From: Sarcophilus harrisii
Taxonomy: Eukaryota > Chordata > Mammalia > Dasyuromorphia > Dasyuridae
DNA length: 64,000 bases
Direction: 5' to 3'
Assembly: GCF_902635505.1 (NCBI RefSeq)
Contig: NC_045426.1
Location: forward strand, 565,403,818 to 565,467,817
A program made the translations under genes and the position numbers. The notes under the pieces were generated by a model. That model saw nothing but the letters and a program-made list of their open reading frames with translations. It did not search any database and was not told where the DNA came from. Positions 55,201-62,239 of the stretch are shown here, piece by piece. Each line of letters begins with the position of its first letter. The stretch's first letter is position 1.

Positions 55201-56560
55201 CTATGATGTTTGCTCTAGTTGTGTGGCCTTGGCCAAATCCTTTCAACTCTCCAGGTCTCAGTTTACTTACTTGTAAAATGAAGAAATTTAGCTATATGGT
55301 CTTTCTTACAGTTCTAATACATCTATGATGCATCTTGTTACACTGACAAGTCTTAGCAAATAAATGGGTGAAACAAGACAGAAACAGAAGGGCTAAGAAA
55401 GACTGAGGTTGTAAACCTAGGTGACTAAGATTAGGGTGCAGTAGCCTAAAAAGAAAGGAGCACATCAGGAGAAATGAGTTTAAGTGGAGAATTATGGTAG
55501 AGAATTTTAGACACATTGAATTTGAAGGGACAATCAGATGGAGATAAACAACAGGCTATTAGTTATATGGGACTTGATCTCAGGAGAAAGATATATCCAT
55601 ATGAGACATATCTTCATGCAGATGACAGTTAAATGTATGGAAGCTGATCACTAAGGAAGAAGAGCCCAAGACAGAGTCCTATATTACATTCATGCATAGG
55701 GAGGGTCAAAGATGATAATTCAACAAAATAGACTGAGAAATCCAAGATAATCATTTTGGCAAACTCCCTTAAATTCCTTAACTACGACAACTTTTAGCAG
55801 GACTGTGCTGCAAAACTAATGGATTAGAAGAAAATTACTTCTTCCCTTTCCTATCTACCCTATGTAGGTAGGTTTCATGAATGACAGAAAATAAGGGGCA
55901 TGGCTAATTAATCAATTAAAAAAACATGAATATTCAAAAGTTTATTATGGCTATGTCTAAAATATATAATGACTGATTCGTTTATACAGTTGGCTATTTC
56001 ACATCAAAATATAATCCACTGGATTTTTTTTTAACATTTTAATACTTTTGTTTGTTATAATTTTATAAACACTTATATAGGTTGCCTGTAATTGTTATCT
56101 TCTGTTCAAAGCTCATGTTATTACACTTCTTTTTCTTCCTTCTTGAGTAGATCAAAAGGAGGACAATACATGAGCAGGTAATATGGACTTTTTATATGGC
56201 TGTAGATAAGGACCATTAATTTGTTATTAAAGGCAGCCCAAATTTGACAGAAACAAGATATATTCATTATGCCAGATCACTAAGTTCGCGAGAGCAGGAA
56301 ATGGAAATGGTTGTTCTGTGCCTATTAGATTTGTTTTACTAAATGTTATTTGGCAAAACAAAAACAAAAACATAACAAACACCTCAAACATTTTTTTAAG
56401 ACCCATAATAATAAGTTGTTGAGATACTGAACTAACACTTACCATTGACTGCAGCATGAACCACAGCAGACTGAGAAATCAGTTGGTAAATTTCAAAGCC
56501 CAAATAAGACAATGCTGAGATTATAGGGCCCCTTTTGAAAACTACAGCATTCGCAAGAAT
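34185..56560 (-). CDS. RMDN1: RMDN1, regulator of microtubule dynamics 1 (FAM82B); exons 2-10, first exon outside window
   Basis: Nine exons on the - strand encode 271 residues without a break: 56443-56560, 48314-48401, 45773-45932, 45155-45244, 41313-41368, 39908-39995, 36787-36817, 34982-35115 and 34185-34235. All have GT-AG sites and matching phases. The product matches RMDN1 as I remember it (human 314 aa), a TPR-type helical-repeat protein linked to microtubules. The segment GPIISALSYLGFEIYQLISQ is followed by EILEQADYLY, the repeat region (LLWRLARASRDISQL, KWYAICISDVGDYEG, HFEKAIELNPKDATSIHL, FATPPTSTYE) and a C-terminus ending VGDKN. The missing 43 or so residues are the first coding exon, beyond position 64000. 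The hydrophobic stretch at GPIISALSYLGF could be a membrane or targeting segment. RMDN2 and RMDN3 are paralogues but fit less well. Confidence 0.95.
34982..35115 (-). CDS. RMDN1: RMDN1 coding exon 9
   Basis: The 134-bp exon completes Val and encodes HPNFYSKNLLFLGKSYLKLN, NKKLAAFWLLKAKDYPAHTE and EDKQ. The acceptor is GTGTTCAG and the donor GTAAAA. LLFLGKSYLKL is a TPR-type helix. Confidence 0.95.
36195..36535 (+). repeat. L2 3' end followed by MIR-type SINE
   Basis: 36195-36325 reads CTTAACACG, GACAGTAGGTTTTTAGTAAA and TGTTTAATTGAA, an L2 tail. 36365-36535 holds CCTCATTTGTAAAATGAGAA in MIR layout. Both are in the intron between RMDN1 exons 8 and 9. Confidence 0.5.
36787..36817 (-). CDS. RMDN1: RMDN1 coding exon 8, 31 bp
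   Basis: This very short exon encodes ALKYFQMAEQ plus one base. It has a strong acceptor (T-rich run, TTTAACAG) and a GTAACA donor. Both neighbours fit its phase, and the sequence matches ALGYFHRAEQ of human RMDN1 as I recall it. Confidence 0.9.
36966..36986. repeat. C homopolymer run
   Basis: CTTACCCCCCCCCCCCCATA-type run of about 13 C, on the RMDN1 template side of an intron. Its length is likely variable. Confidence 0.75.
37330..39800 (-). mobile_element. old L1: 5' region, ORF1 and ORF2 endonuclease start, split by a SINE
   Basis: Read on the - strand from 39800 down, A-rich ORF1 coiled-coil DNA comes first, then a worn C-terminal domain (about 38650-38420, ending with a FNEIEDFQEFLM-like stretch). 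Past the SINE at 37970-38120, 37560-37340 holds a worn ORF2 endonuclease (SKIDLIKK, LLKGAIDNEFLSVLNI). It has many stops and spans RMDN1 intron 7. Confidence 0.6.
37970..38120 (+). mobile_element. tRNA-derived marsupial SINE with target-site duplication
   Basis: GGGACAGCTAAGTGGTACAA opens it. GAGTTCAAATGTAGCCTCAA and GCTGTGTGACCCTAAGCAAG follow, then an A tail. AAAAATTCTTATGTG before it and AAAAATTCTTCTGTG after it match at 14 of 15 bases, so it jumped into the old L1 here. Confidence 0.88.
39908..39995 (-). CDS. RMDN1: RMDN1 coding exon 7
   Basis: The 88-bp exon completes Trp and encodes CYSFAELPWYQRNIAKVLFA and TPPTSTYEE. The acceptor is CTCTCTAG and the donor GTAATG. The final Glu stands where I recall Lys in human. 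Confidence 0.93.
39996..41312. other. RMDN1 intron between exons 6 and 7
   Basis: 1.3 kb. About 40430-41130 is part of the long dispersed repeat. The rest is AT-rich and shows nothing recognised. Confidence 0.55.
40430..41130 (+). repeat. long unnamed dispersed repeat, late part
   Basis: GTAGTATCACAAAAACTCAG, GATTAGCAGATTTGGCAATT and CAGACTGCCAAGGATTGAGA continue the order seen at the right ends of 21745-23200 and 62240-64000. This copy runs further, through AAGATTAGAGAGGAGGAAGA to about 41130. Confidence 0.5.
41313..41368 (-). CDS. RMDN1: RMDN1 coding exon 6
   Basis: The 56-bp exon encodes KAIELNPKDATSIHLIGV plus TG of a Trp codon. The acceptor is TTTCTAG and the donor GTAAGC. AIELNPKDATSIHL is typical of a TPR helix pair in this family. 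Confidence 0.94.
41960..42130 (+). repeat. head of the TGTGCCAGGCACTG-type repeat, partly doubled
   Basis: AATCAATAAACACTTATTAA, ACTATGCTAGGTGCCAGAGA and AAACTTACCTTCTAATACAG follow the usual head. The ACTATGCTAGG segment appears twice (about 42001 and 42055), so a small internal duplication is present. Confidence 0.45.
42214..42453 (-). mobile_element. tRNA-type SINE with RTE-like 3' tail
   Basis: On the + strand it begins TTCAGTTGTTTTTCAGTTGT plus GTCTGAC, the reverse of the tail GTCAGACACAACTGAAAAAC. ACAGATGAGTAAACTGAGGC, GATCACACAGCTAG and a worn head follow. The tail resembles RTE/BovB-type LINE ends. Confidence 0.85.
42642..42804 (-). mobile_element. tRNA-derived marsupial SINE with target-site duplication
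   Basis: On the - strand it starts GGGGCCACTAGGTGGTACAG and ends in an A-rich tail. GAGTGTG flanks it on both sides (42635-42641 and 42805-42811). Confidence 0.9.
45155..45244 (-). CDS. RMDN1: RMDN1 coding exon 5
   Basis: The 90-bp, phase-0 exon encodes WYAICISDVGDYEGIKVKIG and NALIIKEHFE. The acceptor is ATTTGTAG and the donor GTATTG. Confidence 0.94.
45773..45932 (-). CDS. RMDN1: RMDN1 coding exon 4, TPR region
   Basis: The 160-bp exon completes Ser and encodes EDAELLWRLARASRDISQLS, TTSAEDKKRLVYEAFAYAKK and ALEKNESSSAAHK. The acceptor is AATCTAG and the donor GTAAGA. LLWRLARASRD and ALEKNESS are RMDN hallmarks. Confidence 0.95.
46455..46609 (-). mobile_element. tRNA-derived marsupial SINE
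   Basis: On the - strand it runs from GGAAGCTAGATAGCACAGTA to an A tail (T run 46455-46471). TGCCATAA (46447) and TGGCATAA (46610) flank it with one mismatch. Confidence 0.87.
46854..47673 (+). mobile_element. young 5'-truncated L1 LINE with target-site duplication
   Basis: The insert is about 46870-47657, antisense to RMDN1. It begins CCCTTTGATCCAGCAGTGTT within ORF2 and is open for the last 105 codons to a stop at 47199. A 3'UTR with GGGGAGGGGGTGGGGG and a tail of AAAT and AAAAAT units follow. It is nearly identical to 1547-2290. The 16-bp duplication AAAATATATTGCACAA is perfect at 46854-46869 and 47658-47673. Confidence 0.96.
47615..47660 (+). repeat. AAAT/AAAAAT-patterned L1 tail
   Basis: The tail of the L1 above has become a simple repeat of AAAT and AAAAAT units. 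It is a likely variable site. Confidence 0.9.
48005..48125 (+). repeat. L2-type 3' end
   Basis: TACCTAAAGGTAGGGACTGG, then TTGTATTCCCCAACACCTAG, follows the L2 end layout. Confidence 0.5.
48314..48401 (-). CDS. RMDN1: RMDN1 coding exon 3
   Basis: The 88-bp exon completes a Val codon and encodes NEILEQADYLYGSGEIEKLY and HLLTQYKQ, ending in two bases of Ser. The donor is GTATGT. The acceptor follows a long pyrimidine run and reads GTGAAG, so the AG is within AAG. Confidence 0.92.
49985..50760 (+). mobile_element. L2 LINE 3' portion
   Basis: CATGTCTCGTCTCTGCTCAA with AATCTTCAAT, then CTGGCATTCAAGGCCTTTTA and TAATCTGGCTCC, are the well-known L2 3' motifs. It ends with CATCAGCACCTGGTGCAAAT and GGGCACTGTTTATTGAATTG. 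The 83-codon open frame at 50121 is part of this L2 and not a gene. Confidence 0.8.
50891..50916. repeat. (AC)13 microsatellite
   Basis: Thirteen AC units in an RMDN1 intron, just past the L2 copy. Confidence 0.95.
52312..52420 (+). repeat. worn MIR-type SINE head
   Basis: AGAGTACTGGATTAGGAATA, then AATTCTAGCTCACCATTAAC, fits the MIR head. Confidence 0.45.
53800..54075 (+). repeat. two MIR-type SINEs in tandem
   Basis: 53800-53940 reads TTCTTCTGTAAAATGAACAT in a MIR layout. A second starts about 53945 and has GACTGAGTTCAAATCCTTTA and TTTCCTCATTTATGAAAATG. They are separate insertions or one rearranged copy. Confidence 0.5.
54085..54700 (+). mobile_element. L2 LINE 3' portion
   Basis: Layout as in the L2 at 49985: AAGGCTTTCCATTTCTCAAA, a middle part, then TTTAAGTTCCCTGAGAGCTG and GGACTTTCATTTCTGCCTCT to a worn end. 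A short different stretch near 54240-54330 interrupts it. The two open frames inside are by-products. Confidence 0.6.
54935..55760 (+). repeat. long unnamed dispersed repeat with MIR-type insertion
   Basis: The head CAACAAGCATTTATTAAGAA with TTCATGCTAGACACTGC is followed, past a MIR (55145-55330), by TTAAGTGGAGAATTATGGTA, TAGACACATTGAATTTGAAG and AGCCCAAGACAGAGTCCTAT. The order matches 62240-64000. Confidence 0.5.
55145..55330 (+). repeat. MIR-type SINE
   Basis: CTAGTTGTGTGGCCTTGGCC, then TTACTTACTTGTAAAATGAA, is the MIR core and 3' half. Confidence 0.7.
56443..56560 (-). CDS. RMDN1: RMDN1 coding exon 2 (first in window)
   Basis: The 118-bp exon encodes ILANAVVFKRGPIISALSYL and GFEIYQLISQSAVVHAAVN plus one base. 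The acceptor is CTTCCTTAG and the donor GTAAGT. The ALSYLGFE core identifies it. The exon begins in phase 0, so exon 1 ends on a whole codon. Confidence 0.92.
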
Positions 56561-57721
56561 CTAAGGAAGCAAATGTTGTCAGTTATCAAACTACTGCAAA
56601 ACATGACTTGATATCCTTGACAAAAATTGTATTATTTTTCTCCTGTCTGCTTCCTGCCCCCTAAATAACACATCTTAAAGAAAATGGATAATCAAAGAAT
56701 TACTTATTTTGACAAATTCTTTAGTAAAACAAATTTCATATCAACACAACATTTATTATCAAAGTTTTCTTCTCTTCCTGGACACAGCAAGATCTAAAGT
56801 CTAGTGAATATGGCTAGCTGCTGTGGGGTAATCTTTTGTGAGATCCTGGGCTACATACATTAACTTATAAGGATTTTTTTTTTAAGTTGGGCAGAAGTTA
56901 TGATCTGTTTGTGGAGATTACTCAAAGTAAAAATAAAAAAAAAATAGCATGATCACAAAATCACTGATCTGGAGCTGGAAGACACTTTAAAGACCATCTA
57001 GTCTATTTTACGGCAGGCCTTCAGGGCATTATATAGAGGATAGAACTGAGATCTAAGAAGGAAAAATGCTTGTGCCTGGTCATTCATATAAGTAAACATC
57101 AGAGGTGGGGTTCTAGGTTCTCTGATTCCAGAGCCAATGCTCTTTCTACCACCCTGCGATGCAAATATTTGAAGTATTAGAAGCAAATAAATTCTGTTTA
57201 CATACTTAGGAGTAGCCAGAGATCAAAAAAATTTGGCTTAAAAAACCCCAGTATTTAGTTAAATTAGTTTTAAAAAGTTAACCATATCTCTGATAGGGAG
57301 AGGGAAGGTTCTATGGAATTTGTTTTAACATATCCAGCATAACCTGCCCTGTTTTAAAATAAATGACAGGGCCAGTAAAACATAACTAATCCAGAATTGT
57401 TCAAACTGGTGCCTCCTCTCCAAATAAGCAAGCCAATATTCAGATTCATGTTTGTCTTCTACTGCATAAGCATCTAAGTACAAAGTTTATCATGTTGTAA
57501 CTATAGGTTATAACAATGCTTCCCCAATTATATACACACTCACACGCATGCATAGAATTTGAATAATTTCCTCATAATTCAAAGCTATTAAAATTCACAT
57601 GCTCAGTTCCCAAGTCTTGTATTCTTTCCATTATTGTGTATGTATATGTGTGTGTATGTAGGTGAGAATATATGTATACATGTATATAAGTAAAGATAAA
57701 GTTATGTATATACTTTATAAC

Positions 57722-57958
57722 AGCAAGGTGATGCAGTGGAGTGCTGGGCTTGAAGTCAGGAAAACTCACCTTTCCCAATTTAAATCTGGCTTCAGATATT
57801 AACTAAGTGACCCTGGGTAAATTACTTGACTCTAATTGCCTCAGTTTCCTCATTTGTAAAATGAGCTGGAGTAGGAAATGGCAAATGGCAAAACCACTCT
57901 AGTATCTTTGCTAAGAAAACCCCAAAGAGTCAGACATGACTAAAACAACTGAAAAGCA
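57722..57958 (+). mobile_element. tRNA-type SINE with RTE-like 3' tail
   Basis: AGCAAGGTGATGCAGTGGAG opens it. GTGACCCTGGGTAAATTACT and TCATTTGTAAAATGAGCTGG follow, and it closes with AAAGAGTCAGACATGACTAA plus AACAACTGAA, the RTE-like tail. The same layout is at 42214-42453 on the other strand. Confidence 0.85.
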
Positions 57959-57967
57959 ATATATATA

Positions 57968-58298
57968 GTTATCCCTTCCACATACCAAGAGATCAGGGGC
58001 ACAGAACCCCTGCAACCTTGAAAATCTATGTAAAATTTTTTGGCCCTCCCTTCTTACCATGAGTCTTTTATGGGGTGTTTATAGTAATTTATTGTAAAAT
58101 CTGGATTGATATTATAAAATAATACACATATATTTATGCATTTTTGAGTTTCTCAACTTTGTCTGTATTGTCTGCTGCCTTCACATGTTGTCAGAGGTAA
58201 ATGGAAAAACACTCCCAAAATTTCCATTTAAATTTCTTACACTGACCTGTGAAATATTAAAATCATGATAGAGGAAGTCATAATGTGAAAGAGATAAC
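57968..58298. mobile_element. TA-flanked non-autonomous DNA transposon, copy 2
   Basis: TAGTTATCCCTTCCACAT (57966-57983) and the complement of TAGTTATCTCTTTCACAT (58283-58300) match at 16 of 18 bases, and TA flanks both ends. TA duplication and short inverted ends fit Tc1/mariner or pogo/Tigger. The inside is shared with copy 1 at 32752-33222. No coding frame is present. Confidence 0.8.
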
Positions 58299-58409
58299 TA
58301 TCTTATATATCTTATATTCATATTATAGAGAATTTATTATAATTCTAAAATAATATTATGATATACACATACTCATAGAAACAACATATTTTATAACTTG
58401 TAACTGAGC

Positions 58410-58600
58410 TGTAGTAGAAAGAATACAGAATTTAGGAGCTAGAAAATTAATTTTAATTTTTAATTTAAATCTGACATTTAATAGCTTTGTTCCACAGGCA
58501 AGTCATTTACATTCTCTTAAGTATCAATTTTCTCATCTGTAAAAATCAGAGATTAATACTAGCATTCTCTATCTTATATAAAGTTGAACCTGTAAGACAG
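58410..58600 (+). repeat. MIR-type SINE
   Basis: GGAGCTAGAAAATTAATTTT, then TTTTCTCATCTGTAAAAATC, fits the MIR layout. Confidence 0.55.
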
Positions 58601-58644
58601 CAAATGTGAGGACACCACTTGGCAAATCTAAAAGTACTAGACAG

Positions 58645-58775
58645 AAATACCAGTGGTACATATTCTCTACTTACTAAGTTCCTACTATGTGCCAGACACT
58701 GTGTTGAGCACTGTGGAAATAGATATAAAATCTCCTTTCCTCAAGGACCTGACATTCTACTGGCTTGACCTGGTT
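58645..58775 (+). repeat. head of the TGTGCCAGGCACTG-type repeat
   Basis: TACTATGTGCCAGACACTGT, GTTGAGCACTGTGG and CTCAAGGACCTGACATTCTA are the well-preserved head of the repeat also seen at 41960 and 54935. Confidence 0.6.
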
Positions 58776-59859
58776 TTTCTAAGCTATGCTAGCAGAGAGC
58801 AAAGTCTGGAAGGTGCTACCACTAGAAAATGTTAGAGTACAGGTCTTATACTTAATTCAGTAGGTTCAGACTAATCACGAAGAGGTTGGCCAACAAAGGA
58901 TCAGTATTTTTTTCATCATTACAATTCATAAGTACCATTTATTAAAGTATAAAGGAGTTACAATTTATATTACTGGGGAAAATAGCCACATCAATCAAAC
59001 CCATAGTTCTTAAAGTATCCTATTACAACTTACTATTTCATCTATTTTTATAATGGTTTACAATTAAGAAATAAATATTTGATGCTTGGAATACAACACG
59101 AGCAAATCTCACAATCAATGATGAAAAATGGCAGCAGTACAAGAAATATATCACTGAGCTGTCATTTAACTTCTCTAGACTTTAGTAAACAGTATAAAGA
59201 ACTGTTCATAATTTAATGTTCAACAGCAATATGAATAACATCTTGAAATTAAATAATAAAAACAAGGTCACTTATTTATAAGCATTAAACTTTGCATTTT
59301 GGCAAATATTAGAGGTTTTTAATTAGCACAATGAGTTGTTATTTGATCACTATTGTGATTATCAAAAATTAAGTGACAATGCCTAGTAAAGAAAATCTTA
59401 TTCTTTAGCAAATATGTGTGTGTGTTGCTAATGAAAGAGTACGAAAAAAACGAATAAATAGGCTCAGATAGCTCAAGATATCATCCCTGATGCTTTCTAG
59501 TACCACTCCATAAGGATGGGAAAGTTCCTGTTTACTGCTTTATATTCTTTTATCGTAAATACTTCAATTTAGAATAGCGGATATAAACAAATAACTATGG
59601 TACCAATCCAGGAAACAAGGTTATAAGAAATTTATTTTAAGTATAAAGAGCACACTTTCTACTAAAAGGGTCAAAGAATCATGGAATCATCAAGTGATTT
59701 GATAAACTTCAAACTGGGGTATACATTCCAGATATGGGATGGGAGGAGAGATGTGGCTTAAACAAAAGCACAAACACAGAATAAGCCAAAAGGAAAACAG
59801 GTGACAATGAGTAAGTGGTGGAAAGGGAATAATATGAGATAGGTAAAAAAGAAAGATTT

Positions 59860-60085
59860 AAACAGATGGTAGAGGACCCTGAATACTAGGATCTGGGATT
59901 TATATTTATTTAGTAGATAATGGGAAGTTATTGAAGGTTTATGAGAGGAAAGTAAGTTATATGTTAGAAAGATTCTTTGGGCAGCAGTGTGAAGGATGGA
60001 TTAGAGGAGAGAGAGATGAGTAATAGGAAAACCAGTTAAGAGGCTATTATAATAGTTTGCAGGAGAAAAGCAAATACTAATGGTT
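59860..60085 (+). repeat. long unnamed dispersed repeat, partial copy
   Basis: GGGAAGTTATTGAAGGTTTA, TTCTTTGGGCAGCAGTGTGA and GGCTATTATAATAGTTTGCA match the middle of the family. The L1 at 60090 follows directly. Confidence 0.5.
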
Positions 60086-60089
60086 GGTC

Positions 60090-60835
60090 ATTCTGGAGAC
60101 CAATTTGAAACTGTGCCCAAAGGATTATCAAACTATGCATTTGCTTAGATTCAGCAGTGTCTCTACTGGACTTGTATTCTGAAGGGAAAAGGACCTACAT
60201 GTACAAAAATGTTTATAGCAGCCCTTTTTGTAGTGGCAAGGAACTGGAAACTGAATGAATGCCCATCAGTTGGAGAATGGCTGACTAACTTACGGTATTG
60301 AAATGGTTATTCCATGGTTATGGAATATTATTGTTCTGTAAGAAATGATAAGCAAGCTGATTTCAGAAAAGCCTAGAAAGACATATGAACTAAGGATGAA
60401 GTGAACAGAACCAAGAGGAATATTGTACACATTAGCAAGAAGATTATGTGATGATCAACTGTGATAGATTTGGCTTTTTTCAACAATGAGGTGATTCAAG
60501 ACAATTTCAATAGACTTGTGAGGGAAAGAACCATCCACATGCAGAGTGAAAAATATAGACTGAATGTGAATCAAAACATAGTATTTTCACCCTTTTTTTG
60601 GTGTTTTTTCCCCTCTTTCTCGTGTTTTGTTTTTTTCCCTTTTGATCTGATTTTTCTTGCACAACATGAATACAGAAATATGTTTAGAAGAATTGCATAT
60701 GTTTAATCTATAGTGAATTGCTTGCTGTGTAGGGGAAGGAGGTTAAGGAGGGAGAAAAATCTGGAATATAAGATTTTGCAAAGGTAAATGTTGAAAACTA
60801 TCTTTTCATGTATTTGGAAAAAATACTAAAGGTGG
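60090..60835 (+). mobile_element. old L1 3' end
   Basis: TTTATAGCAGCCCTTTTTGT with AGTGGCAAGGAACTGGAAAC and TGCCCATCAGTTGGAGAATG match the ORF2 ending of the young L1, but the frame is broken. It ends near 60835 after a worn 3'UTR. Confidence 0.8.
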
Positions 60836-60954
60836 ATACATTAATAATATGACTTGCCAACTATCTGGACAAGTGGTAGAGGTGGTAATGTTTGCAAACA
60901 CTTAACAGTATACTTAACAGTATAACACTTTAATAAATATCTGCTGAAAATTAA

Positions 60955-61800
60955 AATAACTCTTGAGATGCCACCTCATACTTATTTCTGTGTAATATGA
61001 CAGAAAAGGAAAACAATAAATGTTGGAGAAAATGTAGGAAAACTGGGACCCAAATGCATTGATGGTGGAGATGTGAAATGATCCAAAAATTCTGAAAAGA
61101 AATTTGGAACAATGCCTAAAGAGTTACAAAGCTGTTGTAAAATTTGATTTCATTACAAAATTGATCCAACAGTTACGAGGTCCATATTTCAAAGAGATCA
61201 TTAAAAAGGGAAAAGAATCTACATGGACAAAAATATTTATAGCAGCTCTTTTTGTGGTAGCAAAAAATTGGATAAATTTAGAGGATGCCTATGAATTGGG
61301 AAATGGCTGAATAAGCTGTGGTATATGAATGTAATGGAACAGTATTGTACTATAAGAAATAATAAACAGGCAGATTTCAGTAAAACCAGGAAAGATTTAC
61401 ATGAACAGATGCTAGTTGAAATGAGTAAAACAAGGGTTAGGTAAAATATAGTACATAGAGTAATACTGTTTGATGATCATCTATAATAGATTTAGCTCTT
61501 TTCAGCAATACAAAGATCCAAGACAATTCCAAAAAATTCATGATAAAAAATGTTAAACACATCCACAGAAAGAATTGAATTGAGTATGAATACAGATTGA
61601 AGCATAGTATTTTCACTTAGGTTTTTTTTATGTTTTTTTTTCTTTTTGTTCTACTTCTTTATAACATGAGTCATGTAAAAATATGTTTCACATGACTAAA
61701 TAGGTATAATTTGTATCACATTGCTTGCCATCTTGGGAAAGGAAAAAAATTTGTAATTCAAAATCTTTGAAAAAAATTAATATTGAAAACTGTCTTTATA
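60955..61800 (+). mobile_element. second old L1 3' end
   Basis: GTAGGAAAACTGGGACCCAA and GCAGCTCTTTTTGTGGTAGC mark the ORF2 C-terminus (IFIAALFVVAKNW at about 61227). It has several stops and a different 3'UTR ending near 61800. It lies head to tail with the previous copy. Confidence 0.8.
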
Positions 61801-62239
61801 TCTAATTGGAAAGTGAAATATTATTAAATAACTTTAAAGCAAATAAATAAATAAATGTCTGCTGAACTGAATAGACACTGGGACCTAGCACAAAAAGAAA
61901 TTTCCATGGGAAATAGATACAATGAAATAGAGATAAATATATACTGATTGTTGCAAACTGTATGTTTTTGATAAAGCTTGATTACAAGGGCACTATAAAG
62001 AGAAAATAAACCTGGACCAAAACCATTTGGGAAAAGAGGCAAAGCAACTGAGGAACTGGGGAAGGCAGAAAATATAAGATGGACTTTCTACCCACGGAAT
62101 TTCCATGTCAAAGGTGAACAAATATATGGACAGGCAATTATGCAAGGGGGGGGAAGGGATATTACATAATTTTAAAATGAGGATAATAATTCATTATATA
62201 AATATCCCTTCTAATCAGAAAAGATCCTTTAATCAGAAA

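Larger units (their letters stand above)
48402..56442. other. RMDN1 intron between exons 2 and 3
   Basis: An 8-kb AT-rich intron. It holds L2 pieces (49985-50760, 54085-54700), a CA run (50891-50916), MIRs (52312, 53800, 53945, 55145) and the long repeat (54935-55760). About 48402-49980 has only ATCC/TATA-type simple DNA near 48480-48620, and 50930-52300 and 52420-53790 show nothing I can name. Confidence 0.6.
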
